In this document: piece by piece, positions 1 to 11,256 of the stretch
Layout: the number at the start of each line of letters is the position of its first letter
Numbering within the stretch: the stretch's first letter is position 1
Assembly: GCA_015680685.1 (NCBI GenBank)
Contig: MNCI01022611.1
Coordinates: 2,160,033 to 2,224,032, forward strand
Direction: 5' to 3'
Length of the DNA: 64,000 nt
Source of the DNA: Gnetum montanum
Taxonomy: Eukaryota; Streptophyta; Gnetopsida; Gnetales; Gnetaceae
Translations under genes and position numbers: made by a program
The notes under the pieces: generated by a model
Database searches by the model: none
What the model was told of the DNA's origin: nothing
What the model saw: the letters and a program-made list of their open reading frames with translations, nothing else

Positions 1-98
1 CAGAGGCTGTCAAAAATGAATTAAAACACGACCAATTTAGACAAAGCCCACATTCAATTTGTGATTTTGAAAATAAAAAAATGTTCAAACCAGCATAC

Positions 99-154
99 CT
101 TGTGTGTTCGCAAAACAGGATCATTTACAGTAAGACCTCCAGTTTCCTCATACA
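99..154 (-). CDS. VHA-A: VHA-A exon 3
   Basis: 56 bp completing the split codon and adding 18 codons ([18 protein letters not shown]). The acceptor is CATACTAG|TGTATG and the donor CACAAG|GTATGC, phase 0. Intron 2 is 155-313. Bases 1-98 are the start of intron 3, and exon 4 is outside the window. Confidence 0.93.
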
Positions 155-3103
155 CTAGTATGAAAAATGCACAAAATAGATGACTCAAAGTCAACACAAG
201 ACAAAAACAACTAATATGGCGAAAAAACACCATGGCAAAAGAAAATATTTGACCAATTATCCTGAGGATATCACAAAACTGTCAAAAGACAATCAAGCAA
301 TATGTAATTCTACCTTGAATTGTGGCAGAATCTCCTTCCAGACGAATAATCTCACCAATAAGATTGTCACAACCAACACGCACAAGTTCATACATTGCAG
401 CCCCTCTCATGCCATCAGCCACAACAACAGGTCCTGAAACCTACATATTTTAAAAAATGAAAAAAAGATTTGATTTAGCGTTGTTCATCCAAAAAGGAAA
501 CTTATCAAGTTGAAGAAGTGATTCAAGAATGAAAGCTTTCCACCAGACAATAGAGATGCCCCAGTTGGCAATTTAGTCCACTGCCAAAAAAAGCATTTTT
601 CAGACAAAGCTCTGGAAATAAGTCGTTTTGCTTTTGTTAAGGTATCAATCAGCACTGTTAGCTTATCATAATCCAATGTGGCATAATAAAAAGATGCTAT
701 TGGTGGACCTAACCCTGTTCTAAAACATCACAAAAGACTTCCTAATAAGGTAGGAAAGGCTATTCTACAAACTACGCTTAGAATGAAATCTTCCTGACTG
801 GTGCAATGAAAATTACCGAGATTAAAAGACTTTGAACGTAAACAAAACATTCATCTGTGTGTGTTTGTGATTTTACTGTACATACATATAATGATAGATG
901 TGGTTAAAATTAACACTCCAATGAAAGTAAGCAAATATATCTCATCGATAATAAAGTATCACTATCCCAAGTTAATGCATTGCAACCTAATTTCCAAGTG
1001 AATTAAGATCACTATGTCTCTTTCAAGAAAGCCAGCCACATGAGGCACAGTAAAAATATACACTCAGTAACTATGGCATCAAGGTTGACAGCCGGCCATT
1101 TAATGTCATCAACAAATCCTTCACCTACCTTAACAGTCAGCCAATCAAAGATGGGATGACAGCACCAAGATTATGATATCTATTTCAGGAAAGGCCCTTT
1201 TCATAGTGTGCAATTATATATATGAATGTTTCATATTTACATTTACACACTGTGACTGACTGTAATCTCTAACTCTCAAATAACAGACGTGAGGCTGACT
1301 CCTTGAATGGAAATTAAGTAGCAGTGACAAACTAGAAATGCATATGCCAGTATCTTTGAATCTTATGATTTTTCACCCTTCATACACCAATGAAATCAAA
1401 AAAGAAGCAGAAGTGGAGGTAATGTAATGTCACACCCTAGCTAGCAACAAGACACAACGTCAAGTCAACCAAGACTTGTCACTTTACGTCTATAAGACAA
1501 CTTCACACATTTTATTAAACATTATGTACGTAATAAGAAAAGAAACTCTTCAAAAAAAAAATACCTGTTCCATGCCTGCAACTATAATGTACCTTTATGT
1601 AAGCATTTCGAACAATTATTGAAATTTTCATAAGCATATAATACCATGCACTAAGTTCTCCAAAATGCATTCCTTTTAAGTAGGAAAAACAATTTAAATG
1701 CATACTCATTCAGAATATTATCATGTTCCGATGAAGCATTGGCAATTTTTAAATTTCAATGTATACAGACCAATTATAGTTTACAAATCTGATTTACAAT
1801 CTCTGCTGCATGATTCTTCATTCAAGCCACCATCATTATCATCCTAATCAGTAATTGCCATCTACTAGAGGTTGCCCTCTCATTTGATCATTAGGCGAAT
1901 TTTTTAAAGAATTTTACGATCTGAATGATAATGTTTAATCATAACATCTAAATTTGGAAGAAGTGAAGAATAGGATGGTTGACCAGCAATGCTGTGGGGT
2001 TTTTGCACGTAAAAGATGGTCAGCCCCTTATTCTTCACATGACCCGTAATTTTTTCCAGTTAGCAAAACGTTTGAATATAATGCTAAATTTTTGGCATCA
2101 TAATTCAAAAAATATACATTTTCAAAATTAAGGTACGCCTCTAATTCCAGTATTAACCAAGCTCCATTCTGCGTTGATAGTTGAGTTTAAAAGCTAATTT
2201 CAACGGGTATGAAAGCTCCGTAGAAAATTCTTAAAATAAAAAAAGTCCATAACATTAATCCATCTAAAATCCTGAAATCTTTTGAAATCCAGAAAATCAG
2301 AGTCCTTCAACGATATAGTAATTAACTAATAGCTTAAAACATACTGTACACAGGGCAAGTAAAGTAGTAAGTAGGTATACAAAAGCTTCTTATTCTTCAT
2401 TAAACTAGTATCTTCGTTTAAAAAACAGGTAATTGATCACAGCCTGAAAATCGTAATACATAACGTAAACATCTTTAAATTGTTATCACAGAATCCCCTT
2501 CATTACAATCAGATTAGCACTTGAAATGGCCGATGGCAAGTTTCAAGTCAATGTATTCTGTGAGGAAAATTTTAAATAAAACAGGAAGCTCCTCGTTTTC
2601 GACCACTCCATTTCACTAATCTTGTTGATTACAGGACAAAATGAATTTTCCTCAAAATATCCAAAGTGAAGTATAATTTATACCCAATTTGGAACCTGAG
2701 GTGGTCAACTAAAATTTTTCGTTAAACATTGTTTCTAAAATGTTTTCCTGTAAAAAAACATGGCATGAAATATCCAGGCAGAATTGCAGCTATTATCCGA
2801 AAAAAATAGTCAAATAAATCCATCAGGATAGTGTGCGATCCAAGCTTCACGTTTCAACAACAACTGCAGGAAACATTCGATAGATTCCTCATCGGGAGGG
2901 ATGTCTGAACACTAACGTCAACCAATAAATAAGATCGGAGTCCAATTCCTTGACATTGATTAAGCCAAGTCCCTTGTATCATGAAAAGCCAATATGAAAC
3001 AGCTGAGATCTCGACCACTAGAGAAAAAAAATACTACCTTTCGAACATATCCGTATTCGCTCTCCTTTTCATGGTCCTCGAAGGTAGTCATCTGGGGAGG
3101 CAT
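99..3103 (-). CDS. VHA-A: V-type H+-ATPase catalytic subunit A, 5' part (exons 1-3)
   Basis: This is the N-terminal part of the catalytic A subunit of the V1 sector of the vacuolar proton pump, which hydrolyses ATP to acidify vacuole and endomembrane lumen. Three exons are visible on the minus strand: 3038-3103, 314-440 and 99-154. Together they give 83 residues (the V of exon 3 is split between exons) that read without a stop and match the strongly conserved start of plant VHA-A ([17 protein letters not shown], then [19 protein letters not shown], then [18 protein letters not shown]). Every junction is GT-AG, and phases agree (0 after exon 1, 1 after exon 2, 0 after exon 3). The family is usually a little over 600 residues, so most of the gene, including the P-loop, lies left of the window. 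Nothing indicates a pseudogene. Identity comes from recognition of the family sequence; expression cannot be judged. Confidence 0.95.
314..440 (-). CDS. VHA-A: VHA-A exon 2
   Basis: 127 bp encoding 42 residues from [10 protein letters not shown] through [14 protein letters not shown], plus one base of the next codon. The acceptor reads ATATGTAG|GTTTCAGG and the donor CAAG|GTAGAA. This is the conserved beta-barrel N-terminal domain of subunit A. Intron 1 (441-3037) is 2.6 kb and shows no recognisable repeat. Confidence 0.95.
441..3037 (-). other. VHA-A intron 1
   Basis: AT-rich intron between exons 2 and 1. I see no LTR, LINE or SINE sequence and no convincing coding exon in it. Open frames here are short and featureless. 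Confidence 0.8.
3038..3103 (-). CDS. VHA-A: VHA-A exon 1 (coding part)
   Basis: The ATG at 3101-3103 opens 22 codons starting [15 protein letters not shown] and ending GYVRK. The donor follows directly as AAG|GTAGTA, phase 0. The start was chosen because the family's conserved TTFED block lies five codons downstream and exon 2 continues in phase. The family usually has a few more residues before TTFED, so this N-terminus is slightly short. Confidence 0.93.
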
Positions 3104-3534
3104 TTTGGATCAGGCCTACGAATCAACTGCAAGTATCAGATCTGTGCTGCACTGCTGCCGGCCTCACTTGATGCCAATGAATTGCTCTAATGCACAAATC
3201 GCAGCACTTTCCGAAGTCAATATGAATATGGAGGAGGAGGATCAAGATGCTCGGATCTTAACCTGCAATGGATTATCGATCTATTTCCTAATTTCCTCGT
3301 AGCGTAAATAGCAGGCGAGGCCGGACCTGACATGAGCTAAAGCCGGTTTAATGATGCATTCGAATCCGCAACGTGGATACTGCTCCTTTGATTTGAGTTG
3401 GCCCTCACAGTGATATCTCGACCACACGATTTCTTTCGTAAATGACTACTCCGTCCACTAAATAGGGTCTTAGAATGTCTATTGCAAGGTAAAAGTTACA
3501 TTGGGCTTTTCTCTTCATACGCTGAATTTATATA
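3104..3534 (-). promoter_or_regulatory. VHA-A 5' UTR and core promoter region
   Basis: The stretch upstream of the VHA-A ATG has more CpG and GC than its surroundings (about 3120-3400), as expected for a housekeeping promoter and 5' UTR. A TATA-like box (TATATAAAT on the minus strand) lies at 3526-3534, about 420 bp before the ATG. It would place a start near 3500, unless a 5' UTR intron or a TATA-less start is used. The element is inferred from sequence alone. Confidence 0.45.
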
Positions 3535-4430
3535 CAATGAATCTTGAGCTTGTGTAACTTACTAGGGAAATTTTAATTATTAAAGCAAGTGTAGCATTTT
3601 TGAATGTATGATGTTTTGATTGCAAGTGAGATGTTTCGATTGAGTGACCTTTTTTTTTTAGGTTTCATTTTTACGATCAATCTTGAAAAACTTTACTTTT
3701 AGGAGAAGGATCAAGCCTTGTCCTTATTAAGAAGCATTCTCAAAGGTTTTAACTTTTCACTAAAGGGTTTATTATAAAGCAAAGGAGAAAATTCTTTGTA
3801 AAGATAAAAAGAATACATTGATAAGAAGCTTTCAACTACGGTAAATAATAAGGGGTCAAAGATGTTTCCAAATGCAAAGAAAAGGAGTAGACAAAGCAAG
3901 TTGATCACCAAGAATGACTTCATTAATGTTTGGTTCAAAGTTACAAATTCTAGAAGTCTATTTCCAAGCATGTTGAGCAATAGGATACTCAAAAAAACAC
4001 ATTGGAAAATGAGCTTTCACTTCTACAAAGAGGACATTGAGGAGAAACATTTCTCATATGTTAAGATGAGTGCTGATAAGAAGACCTTGACAAATAGGAC
4101 ATCATAAGAAACATGAATTTTAGAAAATGTAAAAGCCCTTCAACTTTCATCTTTCTCATCCAAAAGTGTGATGATAATTACATTTTCCAAGCCTTATTGA
4201 ATTTGTTAAGAATAAAATCATTCTTTATAATAATCTCGTAAGCAACTTTTGAATTAAAAAGAAAAATAGATCTATCATTCTTTCAAAAAAAATATTTGGA
4301 AAAGCCTAATGCAAACTGTCGTTAACTTTAAATAAATTCTCAAGATTAGAAATTAGTTTTTCAAAATTCTTTTTACTCTTTCTATTTAAATCATAAAGGC
4401 CCATAAGCTTCATTCTAAGTACTTAACAAT
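3535..4430. other. No recognised gene; AT-rich flank, possibly LINE 3' end
   Basis: Between the VHA-A promoter and the first SINE copy I see only AT-rich sequence with short open frames on both strands (for example 3711-3992 minus and 3862-4107 plus, which overlap). Some of it may be the 3' end of the L1-like element to the right, but I found no motif to prove it. Confidence 0.4.
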
Positions 4431-4571
4431 GGGAGGTTAACCTAGTAGTACAAGTCTTGGCTTATTAACTCTAATCATAGGTTCAATTCTACTAGGTAGC
4501 ACTAAGTAATAAACTTCTATAAATCTTGAGGTATACCCATGTTTCAAATTATGTTGGTTCCAACACCCCCT
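4431..4571 (+). mobile_element. tRNA-derived SINE, near full length
   Basis: A short interspersed element with a tRNA-like head. The A-box-like stretch is at 4437-4452 (TTAACCTAGTAGTACA) and the B-box at 4479-4489 (AGGTTCAATTC). The body ends in GGTTCCAACACCCCC. Related copies with the same tail lie at 5811-5946, 23371-23522 and 59036-59128. It would be transcribed by RNA polymerase III and mobilised by LINE machinery. I see no clear target duplication here. Confidence 0.7.
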
Positions 4572-6960
4572 TTCATTCCAAATAATCCATCCATCATGCA
4601 TACAGAGATAAGAAACTTTGGCGATATCAAATCTGCTCCAAGTGGTCCACAATTTAGATGCATTAGTAGCCTAAGCTCCTTCATTAAAAGGAGGCCACCA
4701 TGGGCTAATTTGCTTAAGCATATCTTTTGAAAGTGTAAGATGATTGTAATTCTAATATTTACTAAGCTTGTACCATGTTTTTCAAATTTGTTTATGAATT
4801 GGAGAATTATGAATAAAAACAGCTTGAGAAAAAAAAAAGACAATGAAAAAGGTTGTTAGAAGATTAACTATTATCTTTCTTAGGTTTTCCTTGCATAAGT
4901 TTATTTCTTAAAAGGAGCATCCAAACATTAGCTCCATTAATGCACTTTGTAATCCCTTTTGTTGCAAGGAAAATACCATAATGATAATTATTAATGAGGC
5001 CAAGTCCTCCATCTTTCTTGCTACTGGTGTAAGTATCGCAAGTAACTCTAAAAAAAACCTTTTTTATGTTGCTTAGCAAACTAAGGAAATTGATGGATAA
5101 TACAATCAATTCTATCATAAGTTTTAGAAGGAGCCTACTAACTAGAGTAATAAGCATGAGTTGATTAAAGCATTTGCTTAATAACTAAAACTTTGCTAGC
5201 AAGAATGATCTTTTTTTTCTTTCCATTTATCAAGTCTCTCTTCAATTTTATCAACCACATAATTTGACAAAATAGTAAGATTAGGCTCAAAAGAAAAAGT
5301 TATTTCTAAAATTTTGAAGACAATTTTTTTTAAAGATTTTCCAAGGCTTGAGAGTAATTCACTCATAAGTATTGATCCAAGAGCTAGATAACGTGCAATA
5401 ATCCTCCACTCTAGCTAAAATAGTATTAACATGGTGCAAAGAATTATTGATCATTAAAAAAGGTATCCTTTGCAAAGTGCATGTTAAGCAATTGCATACC
5501 TTGATCATCAATTGAAATTTCCTTAATGATATTCCTTTGTAGATTATGTGAAAACAAGTCTATAGTAATAGAGAAAAGATAAGGAGCTAAAGAACAACCT
5601 TGGTGAACTAACCATTGAAGAGAAAAAAAGGAACTTAATCTAAAATTAGTAGCAACTTGATCATTAGCATCCGTAAATAGGGCATTGACAAGATAAATAA
5701 AATAATCATTAAATCCTAGTTTATAAAGACAAAAAATAATGAAATTTTATTCAATCCTATCATAAGCTTTGGCATAATCTACCTTAAAAAGAGCAATGTC
5801 CTGGTTAGGAGGGTGTTGGAACCATGAAATAATTGTAATATAGGTATACCCCAAGATCTAGAACTCAACATTGTCCACTAGAATCAAACTCGTGACTTGA
5901 AACTTTCAAATCAAGAGTCTTACCATTAGGCTAATACCTCATTATTACAATAACATTATTTAAGATATCTCTTAATTAGTATTAGAAGCCCATTACATTC
6001 CATTCAAAGATGAAATAATATTGTTTAAGATATATCTACCTTTTACAAAACCAATTTGCTTAGGTCTAATAATATCTTTAATAACCTTCTGAATTCAACG
6101 AGCCATGCATTTAGCTAAAGTTTTATAAGTATTGAAATGAAGAGTAATAAGTCTTCAATTATCAATATGTTGAAAGTCTACATTCTTAGGAAGAAGATGA
6201 ATCACACCTTTATTATTATTTTTATCAAGAGAAATTTTTAATGGCTTCTTGGAAAATATAAAATAGTTCATCTCTAATGATGTCTCATTACTTATTTAAA
6301 AAATTCAATTAAAAAACCATTAAAACATGGAGCTTTATCATATAATAGGCTAAATGTTACTACTTTAACTTTTTTTACTATAATTTCTGGTTCAAGAATA
6401 CTTTGATGTGCTTCTATTTTAAGATGAAAAATATGCATACTAGAGGCTTGGAAGGATTTCTTACCAAAACCTTTAAAAGTAAAATTTTAAAAAATTATTT
6501 TGCTAAAAAAGTATTATTAGTCTCAAGATTTATAATGATGGAATCATTTATATAAAGTGATTCTAGTTTAACCCTTTTCTTTTATAAATTTAAAACATTC
6601 CTTGCAAGGTTCATCTTCAATTGTTATTAGCCAATCCATGCGAATTTTAGTGAGAGCACTTTTAGTTTTAAAAGCATCCCAACATTGTTTAACATAACAA
6701 GCTTTAGCTATAAAATTTTGAGTTTTAAAATCAAAGGAATTTTGGTCTTAAAGAATTTGCATTTACTTTATAGATTTTGCAAGATCTTCTTCAACTTGAT
6801 ACTTACGCTTAGCAACTTACTTTCCAAATCGCCTAGCATAATTTCTAACTCTATAAGAATTTTACTACCACCAATCAATCCAACTAAAATCACCAATAGG
6901 CTTTTTTTGGCATTTCATTAAGACTTCAAAATATTCTTCTCACTAGGTCTTTTGAAGATA
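4572..6960 (-). mobile_element. Degenerate L1-type LINE (reverse transcriptase part)
   Basis: Conceptual translation of the minus strand across frameshifts and stops shows the plant L1 reverse transcriptase blocks in order: PKQIGFVKGR near 6050, LFKVDYAKAYDRIE near 5750-5790, VHQGCSLAPYLFSI near 5560-5605, and a catalytic box altered to MHFAKDT (usually F/YADD) near 5470-5490. Further on, KKDGGLGL lies near 5010. The endonuclease half is not recognisable upstream of 6960, and the copy is interrupted by a minus-strand SINE at 5811-5946. It is long dead, with many stops and a mutated active site. Confidence 0.75.
5811..5946 (-). mobile_element. tRNA-derived SINE inserted in the LINE
   Basis: Minus-strand copy of the SINE family. 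The A box TTAGCCTAATGGTAAGAC is the complement of 5918-5935, the B box GAGTTTGATTC the complement of 5881-5891, and the tail ATGGTTCCAACACCC reaches 5811. It splits the LINE reverse transcriptase just before the KVDYAKAYDR block. An AT-rich stretch at its 5' side (5947-5977) resembles LINE sequence at 6010-6037, a possible local duplication. Confidence 0.75.
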
Positions 6961-7069
6961 TTAGCATTTACATGAAAAAGCTTGTGCTTTCAAAAGAAGG
7001 AAACATGAATTCTAGAGAGAGAAATGCTAATAAAAAAATTGTCTAACAAAGTAGCATTTGTATGTGTTG

Positions 7070-7168
7070 TGATGAGGAGCTCCCATAGATTCCACAATCC
7101 AAGCTCTCTCAATGTCACAAAAACAACAATTTTGAATAAGAAAAGAAAATGAAAGCTTTATTTTTGCT
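7070..7168 (-). repeat. 3' LTR of gag-only element, terminal fragment
   Basis: The last 99 bp of the LTR in element orientation, ending GGAGCTCCTCATCA. It matches 21389-21487 read on the opposite strand. The nested element begins at 7169, and the LTR resumes at 16789. Confidence 0.85.
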
Positions 7169-7967
7169 TGATGAGCCGCGATATCGGATCTTGCCATGAG
7201 ATATTGGACATTGAATATCGAGACCTGTCTCGTTGCCTATAAATAAGAGGCGGGTGCACTTGGTTTGGTAGTTAGTTCTTAGTACCTTACCCGAACTCTT
7301 GTAGTTTCTCCCTCTTAGAGTTAGAATTATTTCTGAGTGCCCACAGTAGGAGTCATAAAGCGAATAGATCTTTATTCGAGCATTGTGTACCTAAGCACAC
7401 CTTGTGTCTAGAAATAAAGACAAACTTTGTGATAAACCTTGCAACATTCAGAATTGCTTATCTCTCACCCTTAATGCTATTTACAGTTCTTTAATGCTTT
7501 CATTAGTTAATTGATGTGGCTTTTATTGATTTGCTAATTTTCAACAAGTGCACTTAGTACGACCACTTCGAGCATACGTGCAACACTTGGTAACCCAGTA
7601 ATGATTAGTGTTTGGTAATGTCAGCAGTGTTACACTGGTTCAGGATGTGTATGGAAAATGGGAATGGATGTTGGTGTTAGGACTAGTTAGAGCCTAGTTG
7701 TTTAGTTAAATTAATTTAGTTATTAAATTCTTTCATTTCTCCCTTTTTAGCACCAGGACATTAAACATAAAAAGCATAAAAATCATATGCCTCAAGTTTA
7801 CTTAACCATACAATCATGCTATACAAGTAAGCTTGGGAAGACAACGATCGCTAACCCATCCTTTCTCTGTGAAGGCACATAAGCACTTAGTTCTTGGAAT
7901 TCGATTGAATCATGCGTGAACGTTTGTATTTGTATGGTTGGACATAGGGGTACCTCACTGCTCATCA
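7169..7967 (+). repeat. 5' LTR of Athila-like element
   Basis: TGATGAG to CTCATCA. Near the start are GATATCG-type palindromes (7178-7221). A TATA box (TATAAATA) lies at 7238-7245 and an AATAAA poly(A) signal at 7413-7418, giving the U3-R-U5 layout. All are matched in the 3' LTR. Confidence 0.93.
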
Positions 7968-7968
7968 T

Positions 7969-7986
7969 TGGCGCCATTGCCAAGGA
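7969..7986 (+). promoter_or_regulatory. Primer binding site (tRNA-Asp type)
   Basis: TGGCGCCATTGCCAAGGA begins one base after the 5' LTR. It is complementary, with few mismatches, to the 3' end of plant tRNA-Asp, the primer used by Athila-group elements. Confidence 0.88.
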
Positions 7987-8113
7987 CTTTGTTGTTGTGT
8001 GCTAATTAAAACTTAGGAATCTTCCCATCATTCGAACAAACCCTTAGAGGGTTGGTTATTTTAAAATTATTAGAAAAGAGAAGAGAAAAGTGTCGCACAC
8101 TGAAGAATTAATC

Positions 8114-10461
8114 ATGTCTCCTTCTTCTTACAAGAGTGTTTCACTGCCTAGGTCTAAAACAATGAACAATCAAAGGAGTAGTACACATGATGACCCACCA
8201 TTGCCACAACAGTTTCGTGTTGTATACGTTCATCCCGATGAGTATATACCAAACTTTACATTTATCCTCCACCAGGATGAATAGCTGCGTTGGTGTGATT
8301 TAGAAGGTAACATAGTGTTACCTTTCGATCATTCAGTTCCAAGCATGCTTCTTCATGCTCTCACATGAATTGGTATGCAGCACTTATAGGCAGAGTACAT
8401 TGTGCATGAACGCGACTCGAGAGTGGACCGACCCACAGAGGCACAATGTCAAAGGGACTTACAATAGGAGAGACATCATAAATCTATGAAGGGGAAGTGG
8501 TCACTAGATGTCCCATATGTTATAGGTGAAAATGAGAGTGGTGAACTTACCTCAAAAGGTCTTCCACATAATGATGTTCCGCCCGTTGACTTCAATTAGG
8601 GCGTTGTGTATCAAAATCTTCACTCAACTATTCATAACCTAGGTTCTGGTACCGATGGACACAAAAGATATGCAAAAGGAACACAAACACATGACAAAGA
8701 TGGACATTCTAATCGTAACCGTGATTGAGGCCGTGACCACCAAAGAGAAGGAAGCAGGCACCATCATGATGATGGTCCTCCTACCTCTTCATCTCCATCA
8801 TCTCCTTCCCCCTCTCCTTCAGGATTGGAACGCAGTCACAGAGGGAAAGACCTTGAGGATAATGGTAGGAAAATAGGAATAATAGACAAAACAGTCAAGA
8901 AAGGGGATGAGGGCATTATAGAGAAACACACTGTGAAAGGAGGGAGAGTAGGGAACAACATAGGCATCATAGACATCATAGAGAATATGATCATGATGAA
9001 CCCCTACTCGCTACCTGAAGTATGCTAAATATAACTGAGGTAGTTAGAATCCCAACAAGGCACCAAAAAGATAGCAGGATTAAAAGATTAGACATGAACA
9101 ATATCTCATGATTTGAAGGGGGATACAACGCTGATCCTCAAAATCATTTGCAAGCATTTCACGATGCATGTACCTTGCAAAACATAGAAAATGAGTGGCA
9201 AAAACTCAAGTTGTTTCCATGGACATTGATCAAGGTAGTGGAAAGCTGATACCAGTCCTTTGAACCAGAGTCCATTTGTCAATGGAGTACCATGTTAGAA
9301 CTGTTCAATGATAAGTATCAAACGTACTCCCGAGTGTCCAACCTGCAAAAGCAAATCCAAAGATGGAAACAAGGAGGACGTGAACCCTTGGATGCCGCCA
9401 TGGGCCGATATTATGCATTATTACATCGTTGCCTTGGCCATGGTTACTCGCAGAGGGAACAACTACGCTATCTCGTAGATGGACTTAGGCACGAAACACA
9501 AAGAACCCTTGGGACTTATGCAAAAGGAAGACTATCTGAGCTTAGAGCCCATCAAGTACAAAGATTGTTGGAGCAAGTTGCCAAGGAGGAAGGTGAGTTA
9601 AGGAAAAGAGAGAGTGAAGAGGAATACAACAAAGATCCTTCCCTCTAAAAGAAGGGAGTTAGATTTTGTGAGGATGAAGAAGAGTCACCACTTGAAGAGA
9701 TGGTGAATAGGAAAACCTTGCCCATTCAAAAACTTGCATCAGAAGTATTGACAAAGGTTGACCAAATGTGGGACTCCCTAGATAATAGATTTCAAACCAT
9801 TCTCAAAATAGTAAAAGAGTCTAGGGAACCAGGTAGTGATCAAGAAAGGAGAAAAAATAAAGAAACTGAATATGCATGTAACAAAGATAAGGACAAAGTT
9901 ACCATCGTTGAAGAGGTTGTGGATTCAAATATAGACAATAATGGTGAATGTGAGATATGTCAATATGACCATCCTAAGGGATGTTGCCCAGTAATCTCAC
10001 ATCTACAGGGGTCTAAGGTGTACACACTAAACCCACGATTAAACAGACATCAAACACCCCGAAGGTTACCTTATCCTCAAGGTAGCCCAAGACAGTTTCA
10101 CCAACCCTTGATGTATTATCCAAGTGGAACTCCACCACAACCACATGAACAGTATCAATAGTGGCAACACCCACAATCATGGGGAATGCCACTACCATGT
10201 CAATAGTACCCTTACCATTAACTTGACTCGTATGGATACTACGTGCAGTAGCCAATCTTTCCATGTGACTCTACTAGTCACGTTACTCCACAGTCTCACC
10301 ACCAAATCCACGAGTACTATAGAACTCCTTCTCCTAGAGGAGAGGTTTCACAAACATACTATCCTTCTCATTCGATTGCACCTCTTCCACCCTTAGCCCC
10401 ATTACCACTCGCTCTAGCTATGCAGGGTGAGCTCCCTACCTAGTCGTAGCAACGTAATGCT
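8114..10461 (+). pseudogene. Gag of Athila-like element
   Basis: Start chosen at 8114 (MSPSSYKS) because the sister element at 28-35 kb starts MPSSHKSNSPP at the same place; an ATG slightly upstream at 8090 is also open. Recognisable blocks are EYIPNFTFILHQDE (first stop 8282), a basic Ser/His-rich stretch (8640-8990), the capsid C-terminal part MLELFNDKYQTYS (from 9292), and an in-frame TAA at 9646 where the sister has Trp. The variant knuckle is at 9949-9987, and a Pro/Gln-rich tail ends the protein. Gag forms the particle and binds RNA. At least three frame breaks are present. Confidence 0.8.
9949..9987 (+). other. Variant zinc knuckle in Gag
   Basis: CEICQYDHPKGCC reads CX2CX3HX3CC, where retroelement Gags usually have CX2CX4HX4C. 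The same spacing is kept in the sister element (CQICHYDHPKGCC, 32332-32370), so it is a family feature and not decay. Confidence 0.7.
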
Positions 10462-10506
10462 ATAAGGGCTGTCAACCCTCAACTTACTATTGGTTCAGAC
10501 AACTGC

Positions 10507-11067
10507 ATGAAGAAGAGATCTTTCTTTAGAACCAATAGTCCAACTAAGTCCTTGCAACCACAAGCGGAAAATTCTTCAAACGCCTCACCACCATTTGAGT
10601 CTTCGGAGCTTCCTTCGAACCAAAGACTGCACTTAACACATATGTTCATGTTGACTCATGCAATTACCAATTGGATTAAAGCTGGCTACCTTCCTAGGAA
10701 ATTCTTTGATCTTGGAAGTCCCCTTATATATTTGTAAATCGCTAGGAATGAACCTTGTAAGGCTCTTTTGGATTTAGGTTCTAGTGTTAACTTAATCTCG
10801 CAAGAAATGTACAAAGCCTAGAACCTGCCTCCATTAAAAAAGAGTAACATACATTTAGAGTTGGCCAACCAGTCCATCACTGTCCCATTAGGACTAGTGG
10901 AGGACATTGTCACCACTATTTGTGGATGGTCGTATCCAGCCAATTTCCTAGTGATTCAAGTCAACAACTGTAAGGGGGACTTCCCAATCATAATAGGAAG
11001 AGCATGGCTAAACACAATTGACCCGTGCCTAGGAATACGTGATCTTTCCCTAGAAATATCAAAATAA
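10507..11067 (+). pseudogene. Aspartic protease of Athila-like element
   Basis: A pepsin-like retroelement protease that would cleave the polyprotein. The catalytic loop reads LLDLGSSVNLIS at 10765-10800; Asp is at 10771-10773, but the usual Ser/Thr after it is Leu. The second half carries ITVPLGLVEDI and the PIIIGRAWL flap and strand typical of Athila-group proteases. In-frame stops lie at 10735 and 10819. Confidence 0.8.
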
Positions 11068-11256
11068 AATACATTTGGAAAGATCGAAAAGAAGAAAGTT
11101 CCATGCGTCACATATAGTGACACAAGGTGTAATTGCATGTAGAGGTCTTGGTTTGTATAACATTTAACATTGCCTGCATGCAACCAATGTGCACCAATAA
11201 CTAACATACAAAGATGCCTGTATGCAGTAGCCACAAGATAGGAAGGCACCCAGTGG

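Noticed and set aside
180-437. Open frame on the plus strand
   Set aside because: It is the antisense of VHA-A exon 2 and shows no codon pattern of its own.
2981-3302. Two overlapping plus-strand open frames
   Set aside because: They lie antisense to VHA-A exon 1 and its 5' UTR, which are supported by conserved protein sequence.
3449-3475. ACTCCGTCC motif resembling a Stowaway MITE end
   Set aside because: No partner inverted end or TA duplication was found nearby, so it is probably chance.
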